From positions 248,001-312,000 of the forward strand of contig JAUIHT010000006.1 of the NCBI GenBank assembly GCA_030432235.1: a stretch of DNA of 64,000 nucleotides. Direction: 5' to 3'. Shown one piece after another: positions 1 through 8,522 of this stretch (positions within the stretch are counted from its first letter, which is position 1; every line of letters begins with the position of its first letter). Under the pieces are notes generated by a model. It was not told the origin of the DNA. It ran no database searches and saw only the letters and a program-made list of their open reading frames with translations. The DNA is from Verrucomicrobiia bacterium. GTDB taxonomy: Bacteria; Verrucomicrobiota; Verrucomicrobiia; Opitutales; Cerasicoccaceae. Position numbers and translations under genes: made by a program.

Positions 1-1119
1 GATCAAGCTCCCGGCTTCTATTGAGGTCGTTCCGTTGTAGCTGACCCCAGAGGAACGGTTCACGCGCACAACGCCATCCCCGGACTTCGTGATCGACGTA
101 CTCGATGAAGAGAAGAGATTTCCATTGAAATCCACCACCCCGCCACTAGCCGATGTCAGAACCAGATCCGAGGCCGAGAAGCTGACGTTACCTGTAAAGG
201 TCGACACGCCGCTGGTGTGCTCACCTCCGACGGTATTGATGGTCGTGGCAGAGCCCATAGCAACTTCGTTGCCGATGGTCAGGCCGCTCGTACCCGTGAC
301 CAGCTTGGCATCGACGCCGCTTCCGCCGCCACCCAAGACGGCCTTCGCCGAGCCCAAGGCATTGTCCGAGTTGAGCACCACGGTTCCGTTCCAAATGCGA
401 CTTTCGGCAGTCACTGCGGTATTGTTACCACTAAGGTTATACACGCCCACACCGGTCGCCCCCGATGAGCCAAACTGCATCGCCAGGGTTGCCGTACCTC
501 CGGGAGCGTCCGTCGTTGAACCAGAATAGGTCATCGTGCCGGAGCCACTTCCCACATCAAAGATCAGGCTTTTCGCCCCGGAGCTCGAGCCCGTCACATT
601 GAGGTCACCGGCAATACTGAGGTCGCCTCCCCAGGAACTGCCAAAAACCTTGAAGGTCGTCGCGGATGTGGTCGAGTAATCGGTGATATCCATATCCACA
701 TTAAAATGGATAGTGTTGCTGGAGCCTAGAGTACCGCTCAGAAAAACCAGTGAGCTGTTCGTCGGCGTCGCGTTGATTGAAAAACCTGTTCCAGGGTCAA
801 TCGTGATCGTTCCGTTGGTGTTACTGCTAACGGTTGCAAAAACAAAGGTATCTACATTGATAGCGGAGCCCAGAGTGAGCGTCGTCACCTGGTCATCGGA
901 ACTGTTACGAATGTTGGCCACATTTCCGGCACCGGGCCAGGTTGTGGTGGTATACGTGGCCGAACTGTCGAGGCTCCAGTTTGGGGTCGTTGTATCCCAA
1001 ACGCCAATACCGCCCTCAGCCGACGAGCTTCCAGCCGTCCAGTAGACATTGGCTCCGAGGCCGAGGCCGGAAGATAAGATAAACAGGGTCACAATCGAGA
1101 TATAGTATTTCTTGTTCAT
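1..1119 (-). CDS. Autotransporter-associated beta-strand repeat protein, 5' part only
   Basis: Open frame of 373 codons running off the left edge, so the C-terminus is not visible. It starts with MNKKYYISIVTLFILSSG, a signal peptide ending near Gly-Ala. The mature start (VYWTAG, then GVWDTTTPNWS) is the usual opening of verrucomicrobial surface proteins built from autotransporter-associated beta-strand repeats. The rest is Ser/Thr/Gly-rich with alternating short strands, and the last visible stretch (SITKSGDGVVRVN...YNGTTSIEAGSL) matches the repeat consensus 'ITKxGxGTLTLsGxNtYtGgTtxxaGtL'. A secreted or surface parallel-beta protein is inferred; a PEP-CTERM or autotransporter domain could lie beyond the edge. 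No function can be assigned. Confidence 0.8.
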   Translation of the reverse strand, partial: MNKKYYISIVTLFILSSGLGLGANVYWTAGSSSAEGGIGVWDTTTPNWSLDSSATYTTTTWPGAGNVANIRNSSDDQVTTLTLGSAINVDTFVFATVSSNTNGTITIDPGTGFSINATPTNSSLVFLSGTLGSSNTIHFNVDMDITDYSTTSATTFKVFGSSWGGDLSIAGDLNVTGSSSGAKSLIFDVGSGSGTMTYSGSTTDAPGGTATLAMQFGSSGATGVGVYNLSGNNTAVTAESRIWNGTVVLNSDNALGSAKAVLGGGGSGVDAKLVTGTSGLTIGNEVAMGSATTINTVGGEHTSGVSTFTGNVSFSASDLVLTSASGGVVDFNGNLFSSSSTSITKSGDGVVRVNRSSGVSYNGTTSIEAGSLI

Positions 1120-1538
1120 AGGGTATGGATGTTGTGGTTTCATTGGATTAGGGCAGGAGAATGCGCATCTTGCAACGAACACGCTATGCACACTGGTGCG
1201 GAGCTGGTGAATGTGGACGAGTTGATCCGCTTAAAGGTACGGTTGCAGTAACATCCCTGCTATCGAAATTACCTGCCACACCCTTTGACTCCCCGGAATT
1301 AGACGACTTCCTTGCTGTGACCTTCTCCCCGAAAACTGAACCACGCTAGAGTGATGATTTTCCTGGCCAAAGCGGGTTCAACCGAAAGGAATCCGAATCA
1401 AGAACCATGTGGGTTCTGCAGCGGAATGTGAACAAGCAATACCTGAAAGTAGTTTTCCATAAAAGAAAACGACCCCCACCCAAACTGGCTTGACTTACGG
1501 GCACGCCAACCCTTTGGGTCTGCTGCCTTAAAATCTCG
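1120..1538. other. Divergent intergenic region, 419 bp
   Basis: Lies between the divergent beta-strand-repeat gene and the GH1 gene. I found no RNA gene, repeat or convincing palindrome. A TTGACT hexamer near 1489 could be a -35 box for the GH1 gene but has no good -10 partner. The short open frames here have no recognisable protein features. Confidence 0.5.
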
Positions 1539-2918
1539 ATGCCTATGACTAATGAATCTCCATTTATGTGGGGGGTGGCAACCGCCGCTTACCAAATTGA
1601 GGGTGCCTGGCTGGAAGGTGGCAAAGGACTGAGCATCTGGGATGCTCATGCTCACACACCAGGCGTCATCCATAACAATGAAAACGGGGACATCGCCTGT
1701 GACCACTACCACCGCTTCGAACAGGATGTAGAGTTGATGGCCCGTCTGGGCGTTCAGGCCTACCGATTTTCCATTGCTTGGAGCCGCATTCTCCCCGATG
1801 GCGAGACGGAGGTGAATCCCGAGGGCGTGGCTTTCTACAATCGGCTTATCGACACGCTCCTTGCTAACGGGATTACGCCTTTCGTAACACTGTATCACTG
1901 GGATCTCCCACTGGCGCTTCAGATGCGCTACGACGGTTGGTTGGGATACCGTACGGTCGAGTGTTTCGCACACTACGCCGAAACGTGCTTTCGTGCCTTT
2001 GGTGATCGGGTCAAGCACTGGATCACGTTTAACGAAAACTGGTGCACCGCCGTGCTAGGCAACGGCGTCGGCTATTTTGCTCCGGGGCGCAAATCGCCAG
2101 ACGAGCCCTACCAGGTGGGACATCACCTTCTTTTGGCACATGGGCTGGCCGTCGAACGCTTTCACGATTTGGGCACGGGCGGGATTATCGGCATCGCCAA
2201 CAATTGCGACTGGCGTGAACCTCTGACCGACAGCGAGGAAGACCGCGCAGCGGCGCAGGAAAGCCTCGAGTTTTTTTACGGCTGGTTCACAGACCCTGTC
2301 GTGTTCGGCGATTATCCTGCTATTATGCGTAAGCGTTTGGGCCAACGTCTGCCCACGTTTACGGAAACACAAAAAAAGCTACTGAAAGGTTCCGCGGATT
2401 TCCTCGGACTTAACCACTATACAACCCATTATGCCTCTCGTCAGCCAGCCGCGCAGCATTCGGTAGCAGCTGAGGACGGCAACGGCGGTATGGCCGACGA
2501 CCAGAAGGTGCATCTGAGCTACGATCCTTCCTGGGAGCGTACTAGCATGGGCTGGTTTATCGTCCCCTCGGGCTTTCGCAGCTTACTTAATTGGATACAT
2601 CATCGCTATGGCGGACTGCCCATCTACGTCACCGAGAACGGCTGCTCGCAGGCAGCGGAGAATCGTGAGATGGCGGTAAAGGACGAGGTTCGCTCCACCT
2701 TCATCACCGCTTACACGACCGCAATGCTTGAGGCCGTCAAAACCGACGGTGTTGATGTACGCGGGTACTGCCTGTGGACCATGCTTGACAACTTCGAATG
2801 GTGCCGCGGTTACGACATGCGATTCGGCCTGGTCTTCACAGATTTCCAAACGCTGGATCGTACCCCGAAAGATTCGTTCTATACCTACCAGATAATCATT
2901 CGCGAAAACACAGCCTAG
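1539..2918 (+). CDS. GH1 family beta-glucosidase
   Basis: 459 aa, the usual size for a single-domain GH1 retaining beta-glucosidase/beta-galactosidase. Family landmarks are all present: the N-terminal FMWGVATAAYQIEG, YRFSIAWSRILP (about 75-86), the acid/base Glu166 in ITFNEN, and the nucleophile Glu366 in YVTENG, followed by the C-terminal LWTMLDNFEW substrate-binding stretch. There is no signal peptide, so it should act in the cytoplasm on imported beta-linked disaccharides or short glycosides. An in-frame ATG two codons downstream (1545) is an alternative start. It stands alone on this strand with no visible operon partner; the exact substrate cannot be read from the sequence. Confidence 0.93.
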   Translation: MPMTNESPFMWGVATAAYQIEGAWLEGGKGLSIWDAHAHTPGVIHNNENGDIACDHYHRFEQDVELMARLGVQAYRFSIAWSRILPDGETEVNPEGVAFYNRLIDTLLANGITPFVTLYHWDLPLALQMRYDGWLGYRTVECFAHYAETCFRAFGDRVKHWITFNENWCTAVLGNGVGYFAPGRKSPDEPYQVGHHLLLAHGLAVERFHDLGTGGIIGIANNCDWREPLTDSEEDRAAAQESLEFFYGWFTDPVVFGDYPAIMRKRLGQRLPTFTETQKKLLKGSADFLGLNHYTTHYASRQPAAQHSVAAEDGNGGMADDQKVHLSYDPSWERTSMGWFIVPSGFRSLLNWIHHRYGGLPIYVTENGCSQAAENREMAVKDEVRSTFITAYTTAMLEAVKTDGVDVRGYCLWTMLDNFEWCRGYDMRFGLVFTDFQTLDRTPKDSFYTYQIIIRENTA

Positions 2919-2937
2919 ACTATGTTGTTAGCACCGG

Positions 2938-3411
2938 TCATGTCCCGCATTTCATCCCATGAACCTGAAAGTAGACAGCGGTCTGATTCTGAAGGCCACG
3001 TAATTTAAAGAACAAACGGGGAGTAACATAGGTACTCCCATTATCGACAGGAACAAACAGCAGCCGCATCAAACCGATGGCCAAGTTTGCCGTTGTCACG
3101 CTTTCACTCGTCACCGTGACGCAGGTAATCGACGTCACGTTACGATCTTCCAGCCGCAGGGCGTGCTCACCGTGCAAGTATGAGCCAAAGGCATCCGTCA
3201 CCTCGACCAAGGTTGGTACGTCATCACCACTGATGGAAAGGATTTCCGGTACCGCTCCCAGCGAAGTCGATTGAAAGTCCTCGTAAACGAGCAACGTATT
3301 CTGCGCCCAGACGCTTACGGTCAACCCCAGCAAAACGACCAATTATAAGAAAGCCGACTGCATGATTTCCGTAAAAAACTTCTCCGAGGAACGTGGCGGA
3401 TTGTTGTTCAT
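2938..3411 (-). pseudogene. Decayed secreted protein gene with nonsense codon in signal peptide
   Basis: From an ATG at 3411 the frame reads MNNNPPRSSEKFFTEIMQSAFL, then a TAA (3343-3345), then continues in the same frame as LVVLLGLTVSVWAQ and a further 120 residues to a stop at 2938. Read through the stop, this is one typical signal peptide (charged n-region, hydrophobic core, A-Q cleavage) followed by a beta-rich mature part (YEDFQSTSLGAVPEILSISGDD). The remaining protein is short (about 155 codons) and its last 15 residues look unrelated, so the 3' end is probably also lost. Translation from the TTG just after the stop is possible but would lack the charged n-region. The mature part resembles the C-terminal domains of the nearby sialidase-type proteins only vaguely. 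Confidence 0.6.
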
Positions 3412-3785
3412 GATATGTTGTGGAGATGGATGCGCAGGTAAGATTTTGTAGGTCGAGGGCATATTATTGAAAGTGCTGAAGAGACGATTTCCTTCACTAC
3501 ACAGAATACACTTATTGTTTACATTAACCTACTTCAAACAATCTGAGAACGGGCATTACATGTGCCCTCAGTGCATTCCGTGCATTACATATACCGCAGC
3601 GTTACCCTTCCGGCATGAATCGATGTATTTCCATACTACAAAAAGAAAAGCCGGCCCGCGATAAACCGGGCCGGCCTTCTTTGGAGCAACAACGATGAGC
3701 TGCACCCAACTTGAAGGTGCGACGAGAAAACGATCAACTATGGCAAGGACGCCCCTTGCAGAGGCGCCTTACAGCACAATTTAAA
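3412..3785. other. Intergenic region, 374 bp
   Basis: Between the decayed secreted-protein gene and the PEP-CTERM gene. Apart from the terminator at 3641-3675 I see nothing in it; a 65-codon open frame on the + strand begins with TTG and has no protein-like features. Confidence 0.5.
3641..3675 (-). terminator. Rho-independent terminator of the PEP-CTERM gene
   Basis: Read on the minus strand, a perfect 9-bp stem (GCCGGCCCG at 3667-3675 pairing with CGGGCCGGC at 3650-3658) with an 8-nt loop is followed by TTTTCTTTTT. It lies 110 bp downstream of the stop codon at 3786. Confidence 0.85.
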
Positions 3786-4664
3786 TCAGGCTTTCCGGAC
3801 AAAGCGCGTTCTGTACTTTGCGCCGAAAAGCAGGCACAGGGACACCAGACCGAGACATAGCGTGGTGCTTGACGATTCAGGAATCGTGCCCAGCGAAAGA
3901 TTGTCGAAAGCATAGCCCGATGAGTACGTGTTAAACTGATCAACGCCAAAATAGAGGGGATCCGTATCCGTAATGCCAGCAACCGTAAAGGTACCAGTGT
4001 CGCTTGCGAAATACCCCGCGAAGGACCAAGTAATGACGTTCTGATCGACTCCGATTCCACGGGTGAGTTGCAATGTGACAAAGTCAGCACTGGCATCCTC
4101 GGGCGCTTCCCCTTGAGTTAGTTTGACCGCATTCGGAGAGTCATATTTATTCGGAATAAAATCCAGGCCTCCGGGAGCACCGCTATTCGTCGAGAAATAA
4201 AAGCCGGGAGCCGCCGCATCGGTCTCGTAGTAATAATAAGCAAAGTAACTGTCAGCAGGAACGCTTGCCGCCGCAATCTGAGCCGTATTGTGGTTGCCTT
4301 CCGTCAGTGCCGTACCGAACAAGGTGGGCGAAAGCCTTATTCCCATTGCAACCGAATTTGAGAACGAAGTGTAATTCGTACCCAGACGAATGCCCACACT
4401 TACGGTTTCACCCGGGTCCAACGTATCGCCGGCATTCCACTGAAACCCACCATAGCGATAGCCAATTGTCGCTGGACCGTAGGTTTCCAAAGCGCCGCCG
4501 GTCGCAGTCCAGGTCAGGGTCGTGTTGGAACTGGTTGTGTAACCATTATAATTGGTAACCGTCGCATCGCTGGAGAAATCATCCAGCACTGTCATTTCGG
4601 CCGAGAGATTGGCCAGCATGCAAGAGGCGAGTAGAATAACCGAGTATAGTGTCTTGTTCTTCAT
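3786..4664 (-). CDS. PEP-CTERM sorting-domain protein
   Basis: 292 aa. Signal peptide at 1-22 (MKNKTLYSVILLASCMLANLSA), a Ser/Thr/Gly-rich beta-sandwich-like body (VLDDFSSDATVTNYNGY..., ending in AFDNLSLGT), then a C-terminal sorting signal: IPESSSTT, a short hydrophobic helix (LCLGLVSLCLLFGA) and a basic tail (KYRTRFVRK). The PES instead of PEP is a common variant. PEP-CTERM proteins are processed by an exosortase and linked to exopolysaccharide or the cell surface; no exosortase is encoded in this window. The body resembles carbohydrate-binding or lectin-like domains only in general pattern, so function is unknown. A strong terminator follows. Confidence 0.85.
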   Translation of the reverse strand: MKNKTLYSVILLASCMLANLSAEMTVLDDFSSDATVTNYNGYTTSSNTTLTWTATGGALETYGPATIGYRYGGFQWNAGDTLDPGETVSVGIRLGTNYTSFSNSVAMGIRLSPTLFGTALTEGNHNTAQIAAASVPADSYFAYYYYETDAAAPGFYFSTNSGAPGGLDFIPNKYDSPNAVKLTQGEAPEDASADFVTLQLTRGIGVDQNVITWSFAGYFASDTGTFTVAGITDTDPLYFGVDQFNTYSSGYAFDNLSLGTIPESSSTTLCLGLVSLCLLFGAKYRTRFVRKA

Positions 4665-4931
4665 AATGTTGAATCGTTGCTATGGTTTACATCACTGTTT
4701 TTCCGAACTGAGAAACAGTCGGCTTGCTTCGTCTAATATGAATCCACAAGGAGCCTAATGACTCAATCCGCATAATCATGTAATGCTATATTACACGTTT
4801 GCCATGGCTGACCTCCCCTCCTCCGCGACCAGAATAGCGAGTATTATCTCGGGCAAGGATTTCACTAACCTTGGTTCCCCTTTGCTCCCGCAAGAATCAT
4901 TAACGACTGCACGTCGATTCAAACCACTATC

Positions 4932-6623
4932 ATGAAGTTTTACTTATCCATTTGGTGCCTGCTAACTGTGACATGCTCGCTTGCTGGTACACCCCATGAA
5001 CCTGACTTCGGTGTCATCATCAATGATGATAGCGACTTAGCGTTCATCTGCCCGGACCCGGTCAAGTCAGAGGCGCTGCTCCGGACCAATGTCTCCGGGT
5101 TGGCCGGAAGTGCCGTCGGCACATTGGTCTACTGCGTAGGCAGCGGCAGTGACACGCTGAACTACCCGACCAAGGTCGCGAGCACCGTGGGCTGGCGTCA
5201 CACCAAGTATGAAGAGGAAAACGCCACCTGGCGCAAACGTATGGAAAACGCACGCGCCTGCATGGCGGCGGGCATGGACCCAATACGCATCGTGGGCAAG
5301 CAAGCGAAGGAAATCGGCCTGTATTTTTTACCCAGCCTGAGGATGAACGACGCTCACTTCATTTTCGATCCGTTCAACTATCCCCTCACGGGAGAGTTCT
5401 GGATAAAAAACCACGCGACGCTCACCATCGGGGACTCGCCGCTGACTTTCCGCAAAGGGTATGAAAACCTCCTGGATTACTCCAAGTCGGAGGTGAGCGA
5501 GTACCGGCTCAAAGTGATCGCGGAGGTCATCGAGCGTTACGAAGATCTTATCGACGGCTTCGAGTTGGACTTCAATCGTGTGCAGGTATTTTTTCCAAAA
5601 GGAAAGGCACAAGAGCGCGCGCATCTCATCACCGACATGCTTCGCGAGGTACGCAAGATGCTTGAGGAGGCCTCCCAACGCCAAGGCCGGCCGATGTACC
5701 TCTTTGCGCGGATACCACCATCGCTGCCGGACTGCCAGTGGGCCGGACTGGATGTAGAAACCTGGATGAACGAAGGATTGGTGGACCTGGTTTCTCCGGC
5801 TCAATTGATGACGCTGGCCCAGGATATGCCAATCGAAGACATGATCGAGTATGCGCACCAAAACAACGTGCTCGTGTACCCATCGTTGTACCCAAGGACC
5901 GCGTGGCGGACTCCACTGGATCCGGAATCGCCCACCCAAGAAACGACGACAATACTTGAGCGCGAGGCAACCCTTGCCGAAATCCTCGGAGCAGCCTCCG
6001 CATACTACGCACAAGGCGCTGAAGGATTCTATCTGTTCAATTTCTACAACGTGGAAGAGGCCCGGCGTCCCTACCCGGATTGGTTCTACGCCATGACCCG
6101 GGCCTTGGCCACTCCCAGCGCCCTGGACGGCGCATCCATGGTCTACTTTGTCACCCAAACTTTTTATAACGATGACAAAGACCCAACCTACGCCTACCAC
6201 AAGCAAATCCCGGCATCCCTCGGCAAGGAGGCGGCCGAATTTACTCTCAGCCTAGGAAAGGCCCCAGCGGACAGTGCATTCCCGGTGAAAAACTGTGTCT
6301 TGCGCATCGGCGGACAAGGAACCGGCAGCAAGGTGATGCCTATCGTCGAAATCAATAATCACCAACTCGACGCTTCAGGGGAAAACGCCACGAGCTTCAA
6401 TCTCGAAGACGCCAAGGACAGAAAGCGCAAACAGGCCGCCGAGACCTATTGGGTGCTACCCATCAACAAGCCGTCCATCCTGCTTGCAGGTGAAAATCAA
6501 ATCTCCGTGACTTGGCCCGATACGACGGTTACCGATATCGAAATAGGGCTAAGCTACCATCGCCATTTGAGCAGACTCTGGCTGCGGGAAGAAACACCTC
6601 TGAATGCCACGCCGGAGGAGTAA
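4932..6623 (+). CDS. Secreted TIM-barrel glycoside hydrolase-like protein
   Basis: 563 aa. Signal peptide 1-18 (MKFYLSIWCLLTVTCSLA). The body has the order of a (beta/alpha)8 barrel, with a likely active-site strand DGFELDFNRV (about 211-220), then LFARIPPSLPDCQWAGLD, LVDLVSPAQL, and a strand-8-like GAEGFYLFNFYN. The C-terminal 130 residues look like a beta-sandwich (LRIGGQGTGSKVMPIVEINN...). This resembles putative glycosyl hydrolases of planctomycetes, verrucomicrobia and bacteroidetes related to the GH10-like/GHL families, but I cannot assign a CAZy family. It is convergent with the sialidase gene downstream, and likely acts in the periplasm or outside the cell on the same glycan. Confidence 0.6.
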   Translation: MKFYLSIWCLLTVTCSLAGTPHEPDFGVIINDDSDLAFICPDPVKSEALLRTNVSGLAGSAVGTLVYCVGSGSDTLNYPTKVASTVGWRHTKYEEENATWRKRMENARACMAAGMDPIRIVGKQAKEIGLYFLPSLRMNDAHFIFDPFNYPLTGEFWIKNHATLTIGDSPLTFRKGYENLLDYSKSEVSEYRLKVIAEVIERYEDLIDGFELDFNRVQVFFPKGKAQERAHLITDMLREVRKMLEEASQRQGRPMYLFARIPPSLPDCQWAGLDVETWMNEGLVDLVSPAQLMTLAQDMPIEDMIEYAHQNNVLVYPSLYPRTAWRTPLDPESPTQETTTILEREATLAEILGAASAYYAQGAEGFYLFNFYNVEEARRPYPDWFYAMTRALATPSALDGASMVYFVTQTFYNDDKDPTYAYHKQIPASLGKEAAEFTLSLGKAPADSAFPVKNCVLRIGGQGTGSKVMPIVEINNHQLDASGENATSFNLEDAKDRKRKQAAETYWVLPINKPSILLAGENQISVTWPDTTVTDIEIGLSYHRHLSRLWLREETPLNATPEE

Positions 6624-6662
6624 TCCGCCACGACTACAATACTTCACAAGGTCGGTTCGCAG

Positions 6663-8360
6663 CTAGTCCTTGCTGCTCACAACAACAAGCTGCGGCTTCT
6701 CGGTCACTTCCATCTGAAGGCCCCGCAGTTTGATGGCTCCCGTGCCCGCTGCCTGAAAGGCCAGATAATTGATCCCAAACTGAGCGGACCGTTGAGCGTC
6801 GATCGACGGCTGCAATTCGCCCGAAGCGACGCTCAATTTGCTCTCGTCCCAACTGAGTTCAATCCGGCTCCATTGGTTTTGGGGCAACGCGGAGAGAAAC
6901 GATGCCGGCACCGCAAAGACCGCGTGCGCCATCGCTTCGGTGTCGTCCACACGCGTGAAGTGATCGTTCAGGCACAAGTTGAAGTCCTTGATGCCATCGG
7001 GCATGTAGAGCTCCATCTGCAAGGTGCCCGACTCCGCCATGGGGAAGTTAATCTGGGCACCGTTCATCACTTCCGCCTGGAGCGGGATATTTAAGAACGG
7101 CACCTTGCCGGCGTCCTTCTCCACCGCAAGCCCGGTCCCGCCGTATTGAGTCCAGTTGACAGGTCCCTGCTCGAACGAATCGATAAACGTCGTCTCGCAA
7201 AGCCAGTCCGGGTCAAAGCCAACAATCACCCGGTTCTCTTCTCCCTGCCCACTCGCGACAATGACGGCGCCCTCGGAACTTTCGGCCATAGTCGGGATGG
7301 ATGTGCCACGGTCGCGCTTGGAACCGGTTACGTGCTCGTGTTGTATTTCACGAAAGCCTTCCCACGTTTGACCGCCGTCCGGGCTAAGGGCCGCCAGCAA
7401 TGCATTACGCCCCCCCATGGCATAGCTCCGGGGATTATCCCAAATCTGGGAACTGTTCAGCAACAGCACCCATCTGCCATCGGCCAGCTCCAGGATATCG
7501 GCGGGTGAATCCGAAGAAATGAACGGCGTCTCCTGGGGCTCGCTCCACCGCTCGCCGGTGGCGGATTCCGACTGCATTACGAAGCCCTGCCGATCCCGGA
7601 TAAGCATCCAGAGCGTGCCATCCTTCTTTTCCATAAAAGCGGGCTCGATGGCGCCATAACGGGTATTATTCGGGGTTCGCAGCTCAAACTTCAGCTCATC
7701 CGGGGAACGCGTCCAGGTCTCGCCATAGTCGTCCGAGTAGCAGACCACGAGATCGTTCCACCCATAGTCCGGTCCGCTCTTGGGCGGCTCCAGACGATCG
7801 GGGTTAGCCAGCCCTACGCCGACGAGGATCCGTCCCGAATCCATCTGATACCAGCCACGCAGGGAGCCGACATAACCGGGAATAATTTTCCTGGGTTCGG
7901 ACCAGCCACCACCCTCCAACGCCTTCTGATAATAGATGTCATAAACCCTGCCCCGATAGCCGTTGCCCTTACCAAAGATATGATAGATAAAATGCAGGTT
8001 GCCTTTGTCATCCTCCAGAGCGCGCACGCCGTAGTGGGCCTTCCCCGGCAGAGTCAGCACGAACTCGGGGTCGCTCCAGATGCGCCCACCATCCGTGGAC
8101 TTAATCACCGAAATGGAGGTGCTCTCGGGTTTGGTGACGAAATATAGTTCGAGCGTTCCATCGTCGCGGGTAATCATGCTCGGTTCATTTACCGGGAACT
8201 CCCCGAGCACCACCGGCGCATAAAAATCCTGTTGAGCAGATTCATGGTGACGCAAACGCATCCCCCATTCCGGACTGCCGCCTGTATCTTCTGCCAAGGC
8301 TGTTGAGCACAGAAGGCAGCCGATAAAAAAGCATGAGGACTTTATAGATTTGATAAGCAT
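6663..8360 (-). CDS. Secreted sialidase-superfamily (BNR repeat) protein
   Basis: 565 aa from the ATG at 8360, chosen because it opens a good signal peptide (MLIKSIKSSCFFIGCLLCSTALA, cleaved before EDTGG); the frame is open 41 codons further upstream without secretion features. The first 380 residues form a six-bladed propeller with Asp-box (S-x-D-x-G-x-x-W) motifs: KSTDGGRIW, YSDDYGETW, LSPDGGQTW. An Arg-rich active site is likely, but the full Arg triad cannot be proven by eye. The last 160 residues (from about TFIDSFEQGPVNW) form a beta-sandwich domain ending INYLAFQAAGTGAIKLRGLQ. It faces the tandem sialidase gene across a 160-bp divergent promoter region. Confidence 0.82.
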   Translation of the reverse strand: MLIKSIKSSCFFIGCLLCSTALAEDTGGSPEWGMRLRHHESAQQDFYAPVVLGEFPVNEPSMITRDDGTLELYFVTKPESTSISVIKSTDGGRIWSDPEFVLTLPGKAHYGVRALEDDKGNLHFIYHIFGKGNGYRGRVYDIYYQKALEGGGWSEPRKIIPGYVGSLRGWYQMDSGRILVGVGLANPDRLEPPKSGPDYGWNDLVVCYSDDYGETWTRSPDELKFELRTPNNTRYGAIEPAFMEKKDGTLWMLIRDRQGFVMQSESATGERWSEPQETPFISSDSPADILELADGRWVLLLNSSQIWDNPRSYAMGGRNALLAALSPDGGQTWEGFREIQHEHVTGSKRDRGTSIPTMAESSEGAVIVASGQGEENRVIVGFDPDWLCETTFIDSFEQGPVNWTQYGGTGLAVEKDAGKVPFLNIPLQAEVMNGAQINFPMAESGTLQMELYMPDGIKDFNLCLNDHFTRVDDTEAMAHAVFAVPASFLSALPQNQWSRIELSWDESKLSVASGELQPSIDAQRSAQFGINYLAFQAAGTGAIKLRGLQMEVTEKPQLVVVSSKD

Positions 8361-8522
8361 AATAGGGGGCTTCAGGTTTCTGGATTGGAATCGTACTTTG
8401 CTATAATCTTCATTTACTGTTCCAATATCGGCTCGAGAGTACAATGCGGCATGTCCTGTAAAGTTTAGTAACATGTCATCCAACTTTGTCGATGCCGGAA
8501 GGTATGCTTACCGTAAGTGCTC
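8361..8522. promoter_or_regulatory. Divergent promoter region between two sialidase genes
   Basis: Contains a consensus TATAAT on the + strand at 8402-8407, about 115 bp upstream of the tandem sialidase gene, without a clear -35 at the normal distance. TTGGAA (8384-8389) and TTCCAA (8419-8424) form widely spaced inverted arms around it. Whether they bind a regulator is unknown. Confidence 0.35.

Noticed and set aside
3467-3664. 65-codon + strand frame before the terminator
   Set aside because: TTG start, Cys-rich low-quality sequence and overlap with a minus-strand terminator.
5328-6206. 292-codon antisense frame over the TIM-barrel protein
   Set aside because: Composition-driven shadow; the sense frame has a signal peptide and barrel motifs.
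7156-7167. GACAGGTCCC string similar to the regulon palindrome
   Set aside because: It lies inside the sialidase coding region, matches only 10 of 12 positions and has no TTG at 12 nt.
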